In this document: piece after piece, positions 1-8,169 of the stretch
How the letters are laid out: every line of letters starts with the position of its first letter
How positions within the stretch are numbered: the first letter of the stretch is position 1
DNA from: Chloroflexota bacterium
Lineage (GTDB): Bacteria; Chloroflexota; UBA6077; SHYK01
Length of the DNA stretch: 45,242 nucleotides
Assembly: GCA_009377635.1 (NCBI GenBank)
Contig: WHTR01000013.1
Coordinates: 1 to 45,242 of the forward strand
Direction: 5' to 3'
Made by a program: the position numbers and the translations under genes
Notes under the pieces: model-generated
What the model was told of the DNA's origin: nothing
The model's input: only the letters and a program-made list of their open reading frames with translations
Database searches by the model: none

Positions 1-105
1 TCCGCGGGTGATGAACACGTGCCCTGACGGGCGCCTTCCCGCGCTTGCCTCATACGATCGGACCTTGTACGCTGTGACCAGTACGCTAACAGACGAGGTG
101 GCACC
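1..105. other. Upstream flank of the first Rieske gene
   Basis: No coding region can be assigned here. A GAGGTGG ribosome binding site lies at about 95-101, just before the ATG at 106. No convincing -35/-10 pair was found, so the promoter may lie outside the window. Confidence 0.4.
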
Positions 106-1425
106 ATGCTTACGAAGGAAGAGAATGACCGCCTGACCGGTGTGGGCCCGGGGACTCCGGGCGGCGCATTCCTGCGACGATACTGGATACCGGCCGCGCT
201 CTCCGAGGAGCTACCGGCTGGAGGCGCCCCCATCCCCGTCCGGCTGCTCGGCGAGGACCTCGTCCTGTTCCGCGACGAGACGGGCAAGCCCGGCCTGTTG
301 GGCATCCACTGCTCACACCGCGGAGCGGACCTGAGCTACGGGCGCATCGAGGACGGGGGCCTGCGCTGTCTCTACCACGGCTGGCTGTATGACCGGGCCG
401 GGCGCTGTCTCGAGCAGCCGGGCGAGCCAGCGATGCGCTGGAGCCATTCGGGTGGCCGAAACTCGATTGACTCCCCAACCTCCGATGCCCAGCCAGTACT
501 GCCGAGTAGCTTCCGCGAGCGCATTCGGCACCCAGCCTATCCCTGCATCGAGCAGGCTGGCATCATCTTCGCGTACATGGGGCCGGGTGAGCCACCGCTC
601 TTCCCGAGCTACGAGTTCCTCAGAGCGCCAGACCGGCACGTCTTCGCGACGAAGTATTTATCCGTGTGCAATTACGTGCAGGGCAACGAGGGCAATTTCG
701 ACCCCCAGCATCTGTCATTTCTGCACCGCATCTTCACGTCCAGGGAGGACTTCCGCCAGGCATACCACGCCGGGGATGTCTGTCCGACCATCGACCCCGT
801 GGAGACCAACTTCGGCCTGCACCTCTACGCAGTTCGCAAAGTCCGAGGGGACGAGCATTTTGTGAAGGTGCGCAGCTTCATCATGCCGAGCGCCGGCGCC
901 GTTGCGAGCCGGGGAGAGGCCGGTTACAACGTCAACTGGCACGTCCCCATCGACGACGAGCACCACTGGCGCTACAGCATCACCTTCTCACGCACGAGCC
1001 CCATCGACGCGGAGACCGTCCGCCGGGAACGCTCGGGGATGGCCGAGAACTACCGCCTGCAGCGCAACAAGGCGAACCGCTACCTCCAGGACCGCGAGGA
1101 GATGCGAACCGAGACCTTCATCGGGATGGGGCGGAACTTCGCGGTACACGACACCTTCGCGACCGAGGGCGAGGGCCCGATCTACGACCGCACGGTCGAG
1201 CACCTGGGGTACACGGATCGCGGCATCATCGTGATGCGGAAGCTCATGCTGCAGGCGATCAAGAACGTCGAGAGCGGCATCGAGCCCCTTGGAGTTGCGC
1301 GCGAACCCGCGCACAATCACTATCCGGACCTCGTCGCGCAGGACGACGTCCTGTCGCGCGATGTCCCCTGGCGGGGCCACTGGAAGCGACAGGAGGAGCG
1401 AGAGGTCGCGGGCGCCCGACGCTGA
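106..1425 (+). CDS. Rieske 2Fe-2S ring-hydroxylating oxygenase, large subunit
   Basis: The product is a 439-residue oxygenase component of the phthalate-4,5-dioxygenase/Rieske non-heme iron family. It would use electrons from a separate reductase or ferredoxin to hydroxylate an aromatic or other ring substrate in the cytoplasm. The Rieske cluster ligands are visible as C69-x-H71 and C88-x2-H91. The mononuclear iron site is D199-x2-H202-x4-H207. Residues about 108-134 form an insert (rich in S, P and N) that the other Rieske proteins of this window lack. The ATG at 106 follows a GAGGTGG site. No reductase gene is nearby. The next gene is a UbiD-type decarboxylase, which suggests hydroxylation followed by decarboxylation of an aromatic acid (inference). 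The substrate is unknown. Confidence 0.9.
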   Translation: MLTKEENDRLTGVGPGTPGGAFLRRYWIPAALSEELPAGGAPIPVRLLGEDLVLFRDETGKPGLLGIHCSHRGADLSYGRIEDGGLRCLYHGWLYDRAGRCLEQPGEPAMRWSHSGGRNSIDSPTSDAQPVLPSSFRERIRHPAYPCIEQAGIIFAYMGPGEPPLFPSYEFLRAPDRHVFATKYLSVCNYVQGNEGNFDPQHLSFLHRIFTSREDFRQAYHAGDVCPTIDPVETNFGLHLYAVRKVRGDEHFVKVRSFIMPSAGAVASRGEAGYNVNWHVPIDDEHHWRYSITFSRTSPIDAETVRRERSGMAENYRLQRNKANRYLQDREEMRTETFIGMGRNFAVHDTFATEGEGPIYDRTVEHLGYTDRGIIVMRKLMLQAIKNVESGIEPLGVAREPAHNHYPDLVAQDDVLSRDVPWRGHWKRQEEREVAGARR

Positions 1426-1508
1426 GGGACGATTGCCTGTGTTAGCCTCCCCACGTAGGAGCACGTGCAGAGGTCTCCGTCATCGACGGCAGGTCCGCGA
1501 CGACGAGC

Positions 1509-1545
1509 GTGGCACCCGGCCTCAGTGCCGGGTGAGGATTGAAAC
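1509..1545 (+). repeat. Solitary CRISPR-repeat-like hairpin
   Basis: A 37-base sequence has the form of one CRISPR repeat. It begins GTGG, has a perfect 8-bp inverted repeat CACCCGGC (1513-1520) and GCCGGGTG (1527-1534) around CTCAGT, and ends in AGGATTGAAAC, the classic 3' handle of many type I and III repeats. No second copy lies within spacer distance on either side and no cas gene is in the window. It could be an orphan repeat, or simply a hairpin after the Rieske gene. Confidence 0.45.
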
Positions 1546-1624
1546 CCGCGAGACGCACAGCGCAATGACTGTCTGAGCGCCTGCCAATCGTCACGATCCA
1601 ATCGAGCGTCGAGAGGAGCTGCAC

Positions 1625-3063
1625 ATGGCCGCGACAGAGGCTTCCGAAACGAAGACTGGCGGATATACCGACATCCGCGAGTACCTGGCCGCGCTCGATG
1701 AGCATGAGCTGCTCAAGCGGATCACGGCTGAGGTGGACCTGACCCACGAGGTCGGCGCCATTGCCGCGCGCGTGCTGGAGCGGGGCGGGCCAGCGCTGAT
1801 GTTCGAGAACATCAAGGGCTATCCCGGTATGTCCCTCGTTGTGAACCTGGTCGGCGCTCCGGCGCAGCTCGGCGTCGCTTTCGGCACTGACGCGGAGGAG
1901 CCGCAGATCTACGCCAAGATCGTTCAAGGAATGCAGAACCGCATCCCGTCGCGCATCCGCCCGACCGGCCCCGTAAAGGAGGAGATCCACCGCGGCGATG
2001 AGGTCGACCTCTCCGCGTTCCCTACTCCGTGGTGGCACGAGCACGACGGCGGCCAGTACATCGCCACGACGGCCGGCCTGATCACGCGCGACCCGAACAC
2101 CGGAAACCTCAACATGGGCTCCTACCGCTGCATGATCAAGGACAAGAACACCGTGACCTGGTCAGGCGGGACTCGCACGCAGCGCGACCCCGGTGGCGGC
2201 GATCACATCCTGGCTAACGAGGCGAAGGGTCTGCCCACGCCGGTCGCGATCGTCCTCGGAATGGATCCATACCTCAGCCTGGCGACGGGCACGCCCGTGC
2301 CGTCCGACGAGGAGGGCCAGACGGAATACGAAGCGGCTGGGGCGTGGCGCGGTGCCGCGACCAGCTGGTGAAGTGCGAGACCAACGACCTGCTGGTGCCT
2401 GCCAACGCCGAGATCGTGCTCGAGGGCGAGGCCGTCCCGGGCGCCCGTACCGAGGAGGGCCCGCACGGCGAGTCGACTGGCTTCTACGGTGAGAACAAGC
2501 AAGCGTTCGTCATCAAGATCAACTGCGTTACCCATCGACACAATCCGATCAGCTACGGGCTGATCTGTCAGCTCATCGAGGATTATCCTCGCTCGCTCTT
2601 CCGCTCCGGCTCGTTCCAGACCCTGCTCGTCAACGCAACTGGCATGACGAACATCCGCGAGGCCTACTTCCCAGAGGTCGGCCGCATGGGCATGATGATC
2701 GTCTCGGCCGAGATCCGCGACAAGGACGAGCCCAAACGGATCATGGACGCGGTCTGGGATCTGGCCAACTGGCGCTGGGTCATCGTCGTCGACGAGGACT
2801 GCGACGTGCGGAACTGGAACGACGTCATGTGGCGTGTCGTATCGGCTGCCGACCCGGACAAGGGCGACGTCGTCTTCGGCAAGCAGCACCCGCCGCGCCA
2901 GAACCGCCGCACGGACGAGGACGACTACGATCCGCCGCTGCGCGGCATGGGTATCGACGCCACCGTGCGCTTCAAGGACGCGACATTCCCGCGTGTCAAC
3001 AAGGTGAGCCGTGAGCTCACGGGTCGAGTCGCTGCGCGCTGGAAGGAGTTCGGTCTCTCGTAA
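1625..3063 (+). pseudogene. UbiD-family prenyl-FMN decarboxylase, split by a frameshift
   Basis: Two overlapping frames together encode a complete UbiD-like (de)carboxylase of about 479 residues. The first runs 1625-2371 and ends in EYEAAGAWRGA followed by out-of-frame residues. The second frame resumes with DQLVKCETNDLLVPANAEIV, the expected continuation in UbiD proteins. The switch lies at about 2347-2358 and needs one extra base (total length 1439 nt). UbiD enzymes use prenylated FMN to (de)carboxylate aromatic or alpha,beta-unsaturated acids. The SYRCMIKDKN segment and the acidic EIVLEGE region of the family are present. No slippery heptamer is seen at the junction, so a sequencing error or a true frameshift mutation is more likely than programmed recoding. 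Its position between two Rieske genes suggests a role in aromatic-acid breakdown. Confidence 0.85.
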
Positions 3064-3085
3064 CACACAAAGGAGGAACGAACGC

Positions 3086-4435
3086 GTGTCGTTGCGCAAC
3101 AACCGAGAAGAGGAAGAAGTCATTCGCGTCGGACCGGGGACCCCTTCTGGAGACGTATTCCGCCAGTACTGGCTGCCAGTCGAGTGTTCGGCCAATCTGA
3201 CCGGTGGCGGACGTGGGGGATTCACGAGCGCGAACAACCCACTCCGCGTTCAGGTTTTGGGCGAGCACCTGGTTCTCTTCCGCGATGGGACTGGCAAGCC
3301 GGGGCTCATCGCCGAGCACTGCAGCCACCGTGGGACGTCGCTGGCCTACGGGCGGGTCGAGGAATCCGGGCTGCGCTGCCTGTATCACGGCTGGCTCTAT
3401 GGGCGCGATGGCGCCTGCCTGGAGACACCGGCCGAGCCGCCGGACAGCAACTTTCGGCACACGGTCAAGCATCCGTCGTACCCGTGCGTCGAGGCTGGTG
3501 GCCTCATCTTCTCCTACATGGGCCCGCCGAACCGGCAGCCGGATTTTCCACGCTACCACCAGCTGTTCGCCGTCGACGGTGTCCGCGTGACTGGAAACGG
3601 TGGTTATGTCGAGCAGTGCAATGTGTTCCAGGCCATGCACGACAACAACATCGATCCGTGGCACGGTGAGATCGCGCACGGATGGTTCCGCGGCCGCCCG
3701 CCAGTGATGACCATGCATCACGGACGGAACGGACAGCCAGCCACGCCGACCAAGTTCGAAAGGACCCCGTGGGGAACGCGCATGGTCGTGCTGAAGTCGA
3801 CGAAGCACCCGGGGCGCTACCACTACCACGAAACCCACACCGTGTGGCCCACGCAGCGCTGCAACCAGGAAGAAGGGAAGTCCATGAAGTGGGCAGTGCC
3901 AGTCGACGATTACCGCACTCGCTGGCTCACCGTGGACTTCTATCCGTTCGAGGACGGCGAGCCGAGCAGGGAAGCGGTCAAGGCGATGGGAAGCCGCTTC
4001 AACATCGGACATGCCGAGAATCTCCCTCTCGACTGGGCGCAGCAGGTCGGTGGGTGGTGGAACCTCGGCCACCCTTGGCGCCAGGGCAACATCTGGGAAG
4101 ATGAGGTGGCCCAGCAGACTCAGGGGTCGGAGGAGCGCCACTTCCTGCCCGACTGGGAGAAGTGGCACCTGGGGACCAGCGATCGCGGGCTCCTGCTCAA
4201 CCGCCAGGTCTGGCGGGAGCAGATCGAGCGGGTCAAGCAGGGCCTCGACCCCATCGGGGTGTCGCGCGGGGCGGCACAGGACGACCTGATTCGCGTACCC
4301 GCAACGAACATCCACGATCTGAGCTGGGACGAGGGGATGCAGCTCTTCAACCTGACGCCCGAGGAGCGTGCGGCGATGGTGGGACGCGAGCCAGCCTGGC
4401 TGGCATGTAAACCACGGGGACGTGGTGTGGATTGA
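3086..4435 (+). CDS. Rieske 2Fe-2S ring-hydroxylating oxygenase, large subunit
   Basis: This is a 449-residue Rieske oxygenase. The start chosen is GTG at 3086, with AGGAGG at 3071-3076; an upstream in-frame start at 3011 would overlap the UbiD gene and add non-conserved residues. The cluster ligands are C79-x-H81 and C98-x2-H101. The iron site is D190-x2-H193-x4-H198 in the segment NNIDPWHGEIAH. The gene follows the UbiD stop codon by 22 bases and is probably cotranscribed with it. The C-terminal half contains the family hallmark LGTSDRG. The substrate cannot be told from sequence; an aromatic acid is plausible from the neighbours. Confidence 0.9.
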   Translation: MSLRNNREEEEVIRVGPGTPSGDVFRQYWLPVECSANLTGGGRGGFTSANNPLRVQVLGEHLVLFRDGTGKPGLIAEHCSHRGTSLAYGRVEESGLRCLYHGWLYGRDGACLETPAEPPDSNFRHTVKHPSYPCVEAGGLIFSYMGPPNRQPDFPRYHQLFAVDGVRVTGNGGYVEQCNVFQAMHDNNIDPWHGEIAHGWFRGRPPVMTMHHGRNGQPATPTKFERTPWGTRMVVLKSTKHPGRYHYHETHTVWPTQRCNQEEGKSMKWAVPVDDYRTRWLTVDFYPFEDGEPSREAVKAMGSRFNIGHAENLPLDWAQQVGGWWNLGHPWRQGNIWEDEVAQQTQGSEERHFLPDWEKWHLGTSDRGLLLNRQVWREQIERVKQGLDPIGVSRGAAQDDLIRVPATNIHDLSWDEGMQLFNLTPEERAAMVGREPAWLACKPRGRGVD

Positions 4436-4541
4436 GGCGACGTGGATTTTCGCTGCGAGGTAACGCGGTCGACATCCGATACCAGGTCGCCGACTAACGC
4501 CGCAGACCGTGCGTCAGCAGAGCACAGATGACAGAGCAGTA
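4436..4541. other. Convergent intergenic gap
   Basis: The space between the second Rieske gene and the convergent SDR gene holds no gene and no hairpin with a T-run that would qualify as an intrinsic terminator. Confidence 0.5.
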
Positions 4542-5462
4542 CTACGAGCGAGCGCCGAGGCTCGCCAGGGCCGCCTGTATTCCGGCCTCCGCCTCCGTGT
4601 CTGCCCACCGCTCGGCACCGCCGAGCCCGTGCTCCATGTTCCAGGTCATCACGTCAAAGCATCGGCCAGTGACTCCGCTGGATGCTTCTTGCTGGGCAAG
4701 GAGCTTCACAAGCGGTACCATGTGCTCTGGGACGAGCGCGGTGGGGCCCCGACCGGGCTGCCCGGCGCCGGCTGCGCCCGTGGAACGTCGAAACGCGTTC
4801 TGCTCGTCGAATCCGGTCGAGCGTGTGTGGCCGGGTACGATGATGTTGACCGCGACGTTGTGCTCCCTCACCTCGTCTGCGAGATAGAACATGGCACACA
4901 GGATGGCCGCCTTCGCGGGCTGATAGGGCACTTCGCGGCTGTTCGGGCGTAGCGCCATGTAGGCTCCGCCGTGGGAGTGGTGCAGCGCGCCGCTGCTGAT
5001 CGTGGTCACGATGCTACCACGGCGCTTCTCGATCATCGGCTGGATGAAGCGTTTGGTCAGATCCATCGCCCCGAAGACTGTGACGTCAAACATCCGCTCC
5101 CAGTCGGAGCGACTGGTCTCGAGCGTCGTGATCCGGCCCGTGGGGGGAAAGAGATCGCGCTGCCGCACCCCCGCGTTGTTGATCAGAATGTCCGCCGTGC
5201 CGAACTTCTCCATGGTCGCTTCGTACGCACTCTCGACCTGCTCAGGATCACCGAGGTCACACGTCACGGTGATGACATCGCCCGGCCGCGACAGGAGCTG
5301 CCGGTAGAAGGCGTCGTCCTTGTCGCCCGAGAAGCCGGTCGGCTTCCAGGACAGATCGAGCGCGGCAATCTTGGCACCTTCATCCAGGAAGTCTTTCACG
5401 TATGCGCGACCCATGCCACGAGCTGCACCAGTGATGACCGCCACCTTGTCCCTAAGCGTCAT
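4542..5462 (-). CDS. SDR-family NAD(P)-dependent oxidoreductase
   Basis: The 306-residue product is a short-chain dehydrogenase/reductase. It shows the N-terminal nucleotide-binding motif TGAARGMG, the NNAG motif and the catalytic YxxxK as YQPAK. The stretch between the catalytic serine (TTISSG) and this tyrosine is about 26 residues, roughly twice the usual distance, so there is an insertion next to the active site. The ATG at 5462 has a GGAGGAG site just upstream. The gene lies 23 bases after the M1 aminopeptidase on the same strand and is convergent with the Rieske/UbiD genes. It could oxidise an alcohol or diol intermediate of that pathway, but this is inference. Confidence 0.88.
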   Translation of the reverse strand: MTLRDKVAVITGAARGMGRAYVKDFLDEGAKIAALDLSWKPTGFSGDKDDAFYRQLLSRPGDVITVTCDLGDPEQVESAYEATMEKFGTADILINNAGVRQRDLFPPTGRITTLETSRSDWERMFDVTVFGAMDLTKRFIQPMIEKRRGSIVTTISSGALHHSHGGAYMALRPNSREVPYQPAKAAILCAMFYLADEVREHNVAVNIIVPGHTRSTGFDEQNAFRRSTGAAGAGQPGRGPTALVPEHMVPLVKLLAQQEASSGVTGRCFDVMTWNMEHGLGGAERWADTEAEAGIQAALASLGARS

Positions 5463-5485
5463 GGTTGCTCTCCTCCGATGAATCT

Positions 5486-8068
5486 TTATGAGCCGGCGCG
5501 GTCCAGCGCGGCGGCCAAATCGGCGGCCAGGCGCTCCGCGGCATCGGCGTTGAGTCGGAGCCGTTCAAGGGTCTGAGCAGTCGTCTCCTCCGAATCCGGC
5601 GTCTCCTTCTCCCGCAGGAATACCGCAGCCTCAGCCTCCAGGTCGCGCGGAGTTAGTTGACCGAGCGCGTTTATGATGCGGTGCTTCCCTCCCCGGTCGA
5701 GCGTCGCGACTCCCGTCTCCCAGTGCTCTCGCACGATTGGCCAGGCCGTCCGCCGGGCATGCCGGCTTCCCAGCAGGCCGAACACCATCACGCCGCGATC
5801 CTGCGTGCGAATGACCTCGGTGAAGCACATCTCGGCTGTTCGACGCACGAGCTCCTCGTCCTCGAATGCAGTGAGCGCGTTTCGGAATCGAGCCTCCTCC
5901 TGCGGTTCAGCGTCCGCGGCTTGCTTCATCCTGGCCAGGTACCGTTCATACAGGACGGCGTCGCCGTTTGCCGCGGCAATCCCGACCAGGGCCGACGCGA
6001 CGTCGGGGTCCAGCGGCCGGGAGCCATCGAGCTGGCCCACGATGCGAACGGCCGCCTCGTCCTGCACGGCTCGAACCGCCGCCGTGCGCCCCAGCATGGC
6101 GAGTGCCAGTGCGCGCTTTTCCTTGTCATCGAGCGTGTCGGTCGTCCGGACGTCCCAGCCCAGATCGTCGAGCAGCGGCTGAAAGAACGCGGCCACGAAC
6201 CGCTCGAAGCGTAGACGCTCCCGGTCGGGCACCGCGTGGGTCGACAGCCACGAGAGCGCGTCAGCGGCTGCCGAGAGCACCGCGCGGTCGTGTTCCCCGC
6301 GCAAACCGGCGAACAGCTCGAATAGCTGACCGAGCGGCGCCTTCCCCGCCCGGGTCAGCGCCCACTGGTTGTCGATCAGCATGAGGCGCTCCTCGGGATC
6401 GAGCTTCGCCACATTCGGGGCAAGGGCGCTCAGCGCTCGATCGTCGAGCGTGTACCGATAGAACCCTCGGCCGCCCGCATTCGGATACACCCAACCAGCG
6501 CCCGGCAGGCGGACGGTCGCGCGATCGCCTTCGAACAGGATGGGCTGCTCACGGACGCCCTCCGCCGCCCCATACTTGAACACGAGCGGCACCAGCCAGC
6601 GCTGGCCCGTGTCGGCGACGGCTCGGTCAGCGAAGAAGCGCGTCTGACTCAGTACGAGCTCGATCCCATCCTCCCGATCGGTGCCAGCCAGCTCGACGTG
6701 CACGAGCGGGTGGCCCGGCTCCCGGATCCACGCGTTGGCGATGCGTGAAATATCCTGGTGCGACGCCTCGTCGAGAGCGTGCCAGAAATCGTCAGCCGTC
6801 GCGTTCGCCTCCGCGTGGCGGCGCAGGTAGATGCGCACACCTTCACGGAAGGCGTCTTCGCCGATGAAGCCCTCGATCATCCGGAGGACAGCCATCCCTT
6901 TCAGGTAGGTGACGGCGTCGAATCGCTCGGACGCTTGGTCGGCGTTGCGGACCTCCATCGAGATCGGATGCGTCGAGACGAGCTGGTCCAGGTTGAACGC
7001 CGGTGTGGCCTGCGAAACGATGTCTCGCCGATATCCCCACTCGGGATTGAGCGCGTCCGTCGCCTTCTCGCCCACATGAGAGGCGAACGACTCGTTCAGC
7101 CACAGATCGTCCCACCACGCCATGGTGACCAGGTCGCCCCACCACATGTGGGTCAGCTCGTGGGACACGACGCTATAGATGCGCTTGTACGCGGCTGTGG
7201 TCGTCGTGGCGGGGTCCGCGGCCAAGAGGGTCGTTCGGTAGGTGATCGCGCCCGGATTCTCCATAGCGCCCGCCTCGAAGTCCGGAATCCCAATCGCGTC
7301 GAGCTTCCCGTACGGATACGGGATCCCCGCGTAGGTCTCGAGCCAAGCCAGCGATCGGACGTGGGCGTCGCGCGCATACCGCCCCTGGTCAGCAAGCCCG
7401 GTCGGCAACCAGACGCGCACTGGCACACCCGTCGACGTCGTCTCGGGGTCCGTGCCCTCATACGGCCCGAGGGTGAATGCGACCAGGTAGGTGGAGATCG
7501 GAGGGGTCTCGACGAAGCGCGTACGAACGCGCCCGTCGGGCAGGGTCTCCTGACGCTCGACCGGTCCGTTGGAGATGGGAGTCAGGCCCGCCCCGTGGAC
7601 GAGATCGAGCGCGAAGCGGGCCTTGAACGACGGCTCGTCGAAGCACGGAAAGGCACGTCGTGCATCGGTCGCCTCGAACTGAGTCGCCGCAAAGCGGGTC
7701 CCGGCGTGCGTCGCGCGGTACAGCCCGCGTAGCGCCTCCCGGATGGCGCCGGTCCACTCGATGTTGAGATCGTGGCGCCCGGTCGGGATCTCGCGATCAA
7801 ACACGAGCGTGACCGTCTGAGACTCTTCCCGAGACGTCGTATGAACCATCGAGAGGTCGGAATCCACCCGTGCCGCGGCAATGTCGAGATCAACAGCATG
7901 GAGGGTGAGCTCGTGGGTAGGCTGGTCGATCTCCAGCTCGACGCGTTCGCGGCCCACGACGGTCCAGTGATCGAGATCCAGCTCGAGCTGGATCTCGTAG
8001 CGGCGGGGCCGAATCAGATTCGTAAGACGAAAGTCGCGGCTATCAGTGGATACTGTGGAGGCGGTCAT
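5486..8068 (-). CDS. M1-family zinc aminopeptidase (aminopeptidase N type)
   Basis: The protein of 860 residues removes N-terminal amino acids from peptides. It carries the exopeptidase motif GAMEN (residues 267-271) and the zinc motif HELTH (303-307), followed by the third zinc ligand in LNESFASHVGEKA. The C-terminal half is the helical ERAP1-like domain of eukaryote-type APN relatives. The ATG at 8068 has GGAG 8 bases upstream; the longer frame to 8113 adds non-conserved residues. There is no signal peptide, so it is cytoplasmic. It is the last gene but one on the minus strand after the alpha-glucan genes and is probably not functionally tied to them. Confidence 0.93.
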   Translation of the reverse strand: MTASTVSTDSRDFRLTNLIRPRRYEIQLELDLDHWTVVGRERVELEIDQPTHELTLHAVDLDIAAARVDSDLSMVHTTSREESQTVTLVFDREIPTGRHDLNIEWTGAIREALRGLYRATHAGTRFAATQFEATDARRAFPCFDEPSFKARFALDLVHGAGLTPISNGPVERQETLPDGRVRTRFVETPPISTYLVAFTLGPYEGTDPETTSTGVPVRVWLPTGLADQGRYARDAHVRSLAWLETYAGIPYPYGKLDAIGIPDFEAGAMENPGAITYRTTLLAADPATTTTAAYKRIYSVVSHELTHMWWGDLVTMAWWDDLWLNESFASHVGEKATDALNPEWGYRRDIVSQATPAFNLDQLVSTHPISMEVRNADQASERFDAVTYLKGMAVLRMIEGFIGEDAFREGVRIYLRRHAEANATADDFWHALDEASHQDISRIANAWIREPGHPLVHVELAGTDREDGIELVLSQTRFFADRAVADTGQRWLVPLVFKYGAAEGVREQPILFEGDRATVRLPGAGWVYPNAGGRGFYRYTLDDRALSALAPNVAKLDPEERLMLIDNQWALTRAGKAPLGQLFELFAGLRGEHDRAVLSAAADALSWLSTHAVPDRERLRFERFVAAFFQPLLDDLGWDVRTTDTLDDKEKRALALAMLGRTAAVRAVQDEAAVRIVGQLDGSRPLDPDVASALVGIAAANGDAVLYERYLARMKQAADAEPQEEARFRNALTAFEDEELVRRTAEMCFTEVIRTQDRGVMVFGLLGSRHARRTAWPIVREHWETGVATLDRGGKHRIINALGQLTPRDLEAEAAVFLREKETPDSEETTAQTLERLRLNADAAERLAADLAAALDRAGS

Positions 8069-8147
8069 GGCACGTTCTCCAGGGCTTCCAGCTAAAGACT
8101 GGCGGCAATGCAAATGATACCCGTTGAGGGCTGGTGCCTTCTCAACA

Positions 8148-8165
8148 CGCAGCCTCGAAGCTGCG
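8148..8165 (-). terminator. Stem-loop just after glgX
   Basis: A perfect 6-bp stem, CGCAGC and GCTGCG around a 6-base loop, lies 4 bases past the glgX stop codon. No T-run follows on the minus strand, so it may protect an mRNA end or weakly terminate rather than act as a standard intrinsic terminator. Confidence 0.3.
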
Positions 8166-8169
8166 CGTT

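Noticed and set aside
1440-1624. CRISPR array
   Set aside because: Only one repeat-like unit is present; no second copy occurs at spacer distance.
2340-2375. Programmed -1 frameshift in the UbiD gene
   Set aside because: No slippery heptamer or downstream stimulatory hairpin was seen, and UbiD proteins are not known to use recoding.
3017-4315. 432-codon minus-strand frame
   Set aside because: It is the shadow of the second Rieske gene, which has all metal ligands.
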